From Alphaproteobacteria bacterium (GTDB lineage: Bacteria; Pseudomonadota; Alphaproteobacteria; DSM-16000; Inquilinaceae): 64,000 nucleotides of DNA. The position numbers and the translations under genes are program-made. Below, piece by piece: positions 58,934 through 64,000 of this stretch. The notes beneath the pieces were generated by a model. The model had not been told where the DNA came from. It ran no database searches and saw nothing but the letters and a program-made list of their open reading frames with translations. The stretch's first letter is position 1; every line of letters begins with the position of its first letter. The DNA lies in assembly GCA_028277405.1 (NCBI GenBank), contig JANQGH010000050.1, positions 1 through 64,000 on the forward strand, read 5' to 3'.

Positions 58934-61444
58934 ATGGTGCGCGCCATGCCCGACCGCACCCCTTTGCCCATCGACGCGCTGTTGCCGCAAATTGCCGCAG
59001 CCTTGCGCGACCATGGCCAGGCGATCCTGCAAGCGCCGCCCGGGGCGGGCAAGACCACCCGCGTGGCGCCGTCCTTGCACGATGCCGACTGGCTGGCCGA
59101 CGCCAAGATCGTGATGCTGGAGCCGCGCCGGCTTGCCGCCCGGGCCGCCGCCCATCGCATGGCCGAAGAGCGGGGCGAACGGGTCGGCGAGACGATCGGC
59201 TACCGCGTCCGCATGGAAACCAAGGTGGGGCCCGCGACCCGCGTCGAGGTCGTCACCGAAGGCGTCTTGACCCGAATGCTGCAGGCCGACCCGGCCTTGT
59301 CCGACATTGGCCTCGTGATCTTCGACGAGTTTCACGAGCGCAACCTTCAGGCCGATTTGGGGCTGGCGCTGTGCCGACAGGCGCGCCAGTTGCTGCGCCC
59401 CGACCTGCGCTTACTCGTGATGTCGGCGACCCTGGACGGTGCTGGCTTGGCGTCACTGCTGGATGGCGCACCGGTCCTGACCAGCGAGGGCCGCACCCAT
59501 CCCGTCGAGACCGTTTGGCTCGACCGGCCGGCAAAGGGCGCCATTGAGGGCGCCGTGTCGGACACGATCATGGCAGCGATGGCACGGGCGGACGGCGGCT
59601 GCCTCGTCTTCCTGCCAGGCCGCGCCGAGATCGCCAGGGTCGCGCGCGACCTGCGCCAGGTCGGGCTGGCGCCGGACGTTGACCTGCTGGAGCTTTACGG
59701 CGACTTGGTGCTGAAGGACCAGGCGCGCGTCATCGCACCGGCGCCGGCGGGAAGGCGCAAGCTGGTTCTGTCGACGTCCATCGCCGAAACCAGCCTGACG
59801 CTCGACGGCATCACCAGCGTGGTCGATTCCGGCCTGGCGCGGCGGCTGATGCATGATCCGCAGAGCGGCATGGATCGCCTGGTGACGGGCAGGGTCAGCC
59901 GAGCCGAGGCCGACCAGCGGCGCGGCCGCGCGGGCCGCACCGGGCCGGGCCTGTGCTTTCGCCTGTGGCCGAAGGCGGAGGAGGGCGGCCTGGAGCCGCA
60001 GGCCAAGCCCGAGATCTTGCGGGCGGACTTGACCGCGCTGGCGCTGGAACTCGCGGTTTGGGGCGCAACGCCGGCCGAACTCGACTGGATCGACCCGCCG
60101 CCGGCGGGCGCCTATGCCGCCGCCCGTGACCTGCTCGTGCTGCTTGGCGCGCTGACGGACGACGGGTCCGTCACGGGCCATGGGCAAACGATGGCGGCGC
60201 TGCCCGTCCATCCCCGCCTGGCGCACATGGTCGTGACGGCGCGGGCGCGCGGCTGGGGGGCGACCGCTTGCAGTCTTGCGGTCCTGCTGGCCGAGCGCGA
60301 TCCCATGAAGGGCGAGACCGACCTGACCGCCAGGCTGGCGCAGATGGCCTCGCCCTCGGGGCCGTGGTCGCCGCTGGCAAATCTGGCCAGACGCCTCGCA
60401 AGAACTGCCCGTATTGATCCAAAGGGAACCGTCGAGCCCCGACTGGCCGGTGCGCTGACGGCGTTGGCCTACCCTGATCGCATCGGCCAAAGGCGTCCGG
60501 GCGGGGCAGCCCGCTATCTGCTGAGCGGCGGACGCGGCGCCACGCTGGCCCGAGACGATCCGCTGGCGGCACATCCCTATCTCGCGGTCGCCGATCTGGA
60601 CGGCGCCGCCGAGGCGCGCATCTATCGCGCCGCACCGTTGGCTCGGGAAGACATTGACGATCTTTTCGCTGGGCGGCTGAGGACCGTCGACTTGGTCACT
60701 TGGGACCGACGGTCGGAACGGGTGATCGCGCGTCGCGAACTGAAGCTGGACGCGCTTGTTTTGGAGTCCGACCCTCTGAAGGATCCGTCCGACGAGCGCC
60801 TCGCGGCGGCCCTGATGGCGGCGGTTCGGGACAAGGGGCTTTCGCTCGTGCCCTGGACACCGGCCTCGACCCAGTTGCGCCAACGGGTCCGGTTCCTGGC
60901 CCTTTTGCAGCCAGACGAGTGGCCCGATTGGTCTGATGAAGCGCTTCTGGCAACGCTGGACGAGTGGCTGGCGCTGCACTGCCTCGGTATGCGCCGGGTC
61001 GATGATCTGGCCAAGCTGGACCTCTCGGGAATCCTGAACACATCGCTAGGCTGGGATCGTCGCACAGCGCTCGACAGAATGGCGCCGGCAACCATATCGA
61101 TCCCCAGCGGCCGCGACGCCAGGATCGACTATAGCGATCCGTCCAAGCCGACTCTGGCGGTCAAGCTGCAGGAGATGTTCGGCGCAAGCTCACTGCCGCG
61201 TCTTGGCGACGGCCGGATGCCGCTGATCGTACACCTCTTGTCACCCGCCGGCCGGCCCCTGGCCATCACCGATGATTTGGCGCGGTTCTGGGCGACCGGT
61301 TACGAGGCGGTGCGCAAAGACGCGCGCGGCCGCTACCCCAAGCACCCATGGCCGGAAGACCCCACCACAGCGCCGGCAACGGCCGCGACAACGCAAAGAT
61401 CTGGGCGACGATCTGCGGCGGGCCGCAAGGCGACAGGCGGCTAG
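58934..61444 (+). CDS. hrpB: ATP-dependent helicase HrpB
   Basis: 836 residues from ATG 58934 (ATG 58946 is close behind). DEAH-type helicase: Walker [15 protein letters not shown], motif II as FDEFHERN (DEFH, usual for HrpB), motif III MSATLDG, and motif [14 protein letters not shown]. The HrpB-specific C-terminal region ([27 protein letters not shown]) is intact. It is an RNA/DNA helicase of unclear physiological role in bacteria. The start follows an orphan terminator, so expression may need anti-termination or a nearer promoter. A basic tail ([15 protein letters not shown]) ends the chain. Confidence 0.93.
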   Translation: MVRAMPDRTPLPIDALLPQIAAALRDHGQAILQAPPGAGKTTRVAPSLHDADWLADAKIVMLEPRRLAARAAAHRMAEERGERVGETIGYRVRMETKVGPATRVEVVTEGVLTRMLQADPALSDIGLVIFDEFHERNLQADLGLALCRQARQLLRPDLRLLVMSATLDGAGLASLLDGAPVLTSEGRTHPVETVWLDRPAKGAIEGAVSDTIMAAMARADGGCLVFLPGRAEIARVARDLRQVGLAPDVDLLELYGDLVLKDQARVIAPAPAGRRKLVLSTSIAETSLTLDGITSVVDSGLARRLMHDPQSGMDRLVTGRVSRAEADQRRGRAGRTGPGLCFRLWPKAEEGGLEPQAKPEILRADLTALALELAVWGATPAELDWIDPPPAGAYAAARDLLVLLGALTDDGSVTGHGQTMAALPVHPRLAHMVVTARARGWGATACSLAVLLAERDPMKGETDLTARLAQMASPSGPWSPLANLARRLARTARIDPKGTVEPRLAGALTALAYPDRIGQRRPGGAARYLLSGGRGATLARDDPLAAHPYLAVADLDGAAEARIYRAAPLAREDIDDLFAGRLRTVDLVTWDRRSERVIARRELKLDALVLESDPLKDPSDERLAAALMAAVRDKGLSLVPWTPASTQLRQRVRFLALLQPDEWPDWSDEALLATLDEWLALHCLGMRRVDDLAKLDLSGILNTSLGWDRRTALDRMAPATISIPSGRDARIDYSDPSKPTLAVKLQEMFGASSLPRLGDGRMPLIVHLLSPAGRPLAITDDLARFWATGYEAVRKDARGRYPKHPWPEDPTTAPATAATTQRSGRRSAAGRKATGG

Positions 61445-64000
61445 CTACACCCGGTCGTGGCGCCGCAGGTGTCGCATTTCAGGCAGGTGCCGTTGCGCAC
61501 CAGCGTCATGTTGTGACATTCGGGGCAGGGGTCGCCCTCATACCCTTTGGCGCGCGCCTGGGCAGCCATGTCGAGGGTGGACGGTGCCGCGCCCTCCGCA
61601 TAGGCGGCGGCCAGCACGGCGACGGTCGTGTCCGTGCCCGTGGCCGACATGGACGCCCCGGCCGTCTCCAGCAGATCGCGATCCTGCTTCGCCCGGCCAC
61701 CGTCTACAACCTTCAGATTGCCGCGCACGAATCCCTTGGAGACGATGTGCGGCGTCGCCGGCCGTTCCGGCGGCAAGTTGCCTTCGGTATCGCCCTCGCC
61801 AAGCGCGTCCGGCCGCAGGTCCGAGGGTTCCGCATGGGCCAGATCGTTGCGGCCCAGATAGGAAATCGCCAGTTCGCGGAAGATATAGTCCAGGATCGAG
61901 GTGGCCATGCGGATGGTGTCGTTGCCGGTCACCGGCCCGGCGGGCTCGAAGCGGGTGAAGGTGAAGGCCTCGACGAACTCCTCCAGCGGCACGCCATATT
62001 GCAGGCCGATCGAAACGGCGATGGCGAAATTGTTCATCAGCGAGCGGAAGGCGGCGCCTTCCTTGTGCAAGTCGAGGAACAGCTCGCCGAGGCTGCCATC
62101 GTCATATTCGCCGGTGCGCAGATATACCTTGTGGCCGCCGATGATGGCCTTCTGGGTATAGCCCTTGCGCCGGTCCGGCAGCCGTGCGCGGGTCGCGTGC
62201 CGCCGTTCGATCACCCGTTCGACGATCTTCTCAACCACCCGTTCGGCCACCAAGGGCGCCTTGACGGCGGCCGGTGCGGCCGCGATCGCCTCGGCAATCT
62301 CCTCGACATCCTCGTCATCGTCCACCAGGGCGGCCGACAGGGGCTGGCTCAGCTTCGACCCGTCGCGGTAGAGCGCGTTCGCCTTCAGGCCCAGGCGCCA
62401 GCTCAACAGGTAGGCGTCCTTGCAATCCTCGACCGTGGCGCCGTTGGGCATGTTGATGGTCTTGGAGATCGCGCCGGAGATGAAGGGCTGAGCGGCCGCC
62501 ATCATGCGGATGTGGGCTTCGGCGCTGAGATAGCGGGTGCCGTGCCGGCCGCACGGGTTGGCGCAATCGAACACCGGCAGGTGTTCCGGTTTCAGATGCG
62601 GCGCGCCCTCCAGGGTCATGGCGCCACAGGCATAGGTGTTGGCTGCGTCGACCGCGTCCTTCGAAAAGCCGAGATGGGCCAAGAGGTCGAAGGTCACGTC
62701 ATCCAGCGTCGCGGCCGGAATGCCCAGCGTGCCCGTGCAGAACTCCGCGCCCAGGGTCCATTTGTTGAACACGAACCGGATGTCGAAGGCCGAGCCTAGC
62801 TGCTGCTCGACCGCCTGGATCTGCGCATCGCCAAGGCCCTTTTCCTTCAACGCCGTATGGTTCAGCGACGGCGACCCGGCCAGCGTGCCGTGCCCGACCG
62901 CATAGCGCACGATGTCCTCGATCTGGTCCGGGTCGTAGCCGAGCTTGTTCAGCGCGGTCGGCACCACCCGGTTGATGATCTTAAAATAGCCGCCGCCGGC
63001 CAGCTTTTTGAACTTCACCAGCGCGAAATCGGGCTCGATGCCGGTCGTGTCGCAGTCCATGACCAGGCCGATCGTGCCGGTCGGCGCAATCACCGTCGCC
63101 TGCGCGTTGCGATAGCCATGGGCCTCGCCCAGCGACAGCGCCTTGTCCCAGGCCGCCTTGGCCGCCTCGATCAGGGCCGGATCGGGGCAATCCGCGGCGT
63201 GCAAGGGCACGGGTACAACGTTCAAGCCCTCATAGCCGTCGGCTTCGCCATGGGCGGCCCGCCGGTGGTTGCGGACCACCCGCAGCATCGCCTCTTCGTT
63301 GGCGTCATATCCGGGAAACTTGCCGAGTTCCTCCGCCATTTCGGCCGAGGTGGCGTAGGAAACGCCGGTCATGATCGCGGTGATGGCGCCGGTGAGCGCA
63401 CGTCCCTCGTCGCTGTCATAGGCGATGCCGCCGGCCATCAGCAAGCCGCCGATATTGGCGAAACCCAGCCCCAGGGTGCGATAGTCGAAGGACCGTTTGG
63501 CGATTTCCTCTGACGGGAACTGGGCCATCAGCACGGAGATCTCCAGTGCGATGGTCCACAGCCGGCAGGCATGCTCGAAAGCTTGCGCCTCAAAACCGCC
63601 ATCGGCGTCGCGGAACGCCATCAGGTTCAGCGACGCCAGATTGCACGCCGTGTCGTCCAGGAACATGTACTCCGAACACGGGTTCGAGGCGTCGATGCGG
63701 CCGCTGTTGGGGCAGGTGTGCCAGTCGTTGATCGTGGTGTCATATTGCAGGCCGGGGTCGGCGCTGGCCCAGGCGGCATAGCCGATCTTTTCCCACAGAT
63801 CGGCCGCCTTCACCGTTTTGGCCGGCGCGCCGTCGGTCCGGCGGGTGAGGGTCCATTCCCCGTCGGCCAGAACCTGTTCCAGGAACCCGTCGGTGATCCT
63901 GACCGAGTTGTTGGAGTTCTGGCCGGAGACGGTCAGATAGGCGTCGGAATCCCAATCCGTGTCGTAGGTCTTGAAGTCGATATCGACATAGCCCTGGCGG
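61441..64000 (-). CDS. nrdJ: Vitamin B12-dependent (class II) ribonucleotide reductase NrdJ, 5' end outside window
   Basis: Partial gene; the frame is open to the right edge, so at least 850 residues are seen. [20 protein letters not shown] contains the conserved redox-active region of class II enzymes, [20 protein letters not shown] and [20 protein letters not shown] are family blocks, and the C-terminal zinc-like tail [15 protein letters not shown] with [11 protein letters not shown] is the swinging thiol/zinc end of long NrdJ proteins. The enzyme makes deoxyribonucleotides with adenosylcobalamin, without oxygen dependence. Its stop overlaps the 3' end of hrpB (4 bp, convergent). Confidence 0.95.
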   Translation of the reverse strand, partial: RQGYVDIDFKTYDTDWDSDAYLTVSGQNSNNSVRITDGFLEQVLADGEWTLTRRTDGAPAKTVKAADLWEKIGYAAWASADPGLQYDTTINDWHTCPNSGRIDASNPCSEYMFLDDTACNLASLNLMAFRDADGGFEAQAFEHACRLWTIALEISVLMAQFPSEEIAKRSFDYRTLGLGFANIGGLLMAGGIAYDSDEGRALTGAITAIMTGVSYATSAEMAEELGKFPGYDANEEAMLRVVRNHRRAAHGEADGYEGLNVVPVPLHAADCPDPALIEAAKAAWDKALSLGEAHGYRNAQATVIAPTGTIGLVMDCDTTGIEPDFALVKFKKLAGGGYFKIINRVVPTALNKLGYDPDQIEDIVRYAVGHGTLAGSPSLNHTALKEKGLGDAQIQAVEQQLGSAFDIRFVFNKWTLGAEFCTGTLGIPAATLDDVTFDLLAHLGFSKDAVDAANTYACGAMTLEGAPHLKPEHLPVFDCANPCGRHGTRYLSAEAHIRMMAAAQPFISGAISKTINMPNGATVEDCKDAYLLSWRLGLKANALYRDGSKLSQPLSAALVDDDEDVEEIAEAIAAAPAAVKAPLVAERVVEKIVERVIERRHATRARLPDRRKGYTQKAIIGGHKVYLRTGEYDDGSLGELFLDLHKEGAAFRSLMNNFAIAVSIGLQYGVPLEEFVEAFTFTRFEPAGPVTGNDTIRMATSILDYIFRELAISYLGRNDLAHAEPSDLRPDALGEGDTEGNLPPERPATPHIVSKGFVRGNLKVVDGGRAKQDRDLLETAGASMSATGTDTTVAVLAAAYAEGAAPSTLDMAAQARAKGYEGDPCPECHNMTLVRNGTCLKCDTCGATTGCS

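Noticed and set aside
1-64000. tRNA genes, rRNA genes, riboswitches, insertion sequences, prophage
   Set aside because: No cloverleaf, rRNA block, B12 or Moco riboswitch core, transposase or phage gene was recognised by eye; a tRNAscan-SE and Rfam run would be decisive.

Overview
The window is about 64 kb of GC-rich DNA from an alphaproteobacterium. The markers for this are a GcrA-type cell-cycle regulator, a DksA-like protein of the alphaproteobacterial type, a DUF3553 small protein, a B12-dependent ribonucleotide reductase (NrdJ), an NADP isocitrate dehydrogenase close to recA-alaS, and a GTTC-type SOS box at recA. The gene families fit a free-living Rhodospirillales-like heterotroph, but that placement is inference. 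No tRNA, rRNA, CRISPR array, insertion sequence or prophage was seen.

Left part (1-16 kb): a universal stress protein, a GlcD-type flavin oxidase and an MHS-family transporter form one unit. A second MHS transporter converges on it, with an XRE regulator upstream. Next come a minus-strand unit (LysE exporter, AAC(3)-type acetyltransferase, 2OG-Fe(II)-like protein), an alpha-oxoamine synthase coupled to a short-chain dehydrogenase, an RhtA-like exporter divergent from an Lrp regulator, an Ada-type alkylation repair protein, a PEP-mutase-family enzyme and an acyltransferase.

16-21 kb: an APH-like kinase, the 3' remnant of an MFS transporter, a BrnT/BrnA toxin-antitoxin pair lying between two exact 23-bp direct repeats, a GT25 glycosyltransferase and NAD kinase. 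The BrnT gene has no ATG/GTG/TTG start.

21-42 kb: molybdenum cofactor and formate dehydrogenase genes. moaA, fdhD and mobA lie at 22-25 kb. The formate dehydrogenase alpha subunit (33.5-36.3 kb) and its fused NuoEF-like beta subunit (40.1-41.8 kb) are separated by a type III polyketide synthase/ICMT pair, an acyltransferase-3 protein and two tandem secreted paralogues. Between the two groups sit a four-gene sugar-type ABC transporter with unusually long permeases, an L-fuconate dehydratase, a TraB/GumN-like lipoprotein and a beta-helix transferase.

42-64 kb: the conserved backbone (dksA, recA, alaS, gcrA, icd, LOG family), a large acidic Ig/LysM envelope protein, a CDP-alcohol phosphatidyltransferase, an RND efflux operon controlled by a PadR regulator with a perfect palindromic operator, the helicase hrpB, and nrdJ running off the right edge. 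Regulatory signals include a recA promoter with an SOS box, a consensus DnaA box upstream of gcrA, several hairpin terminators and one orphan terminator just upstream of hrpB.
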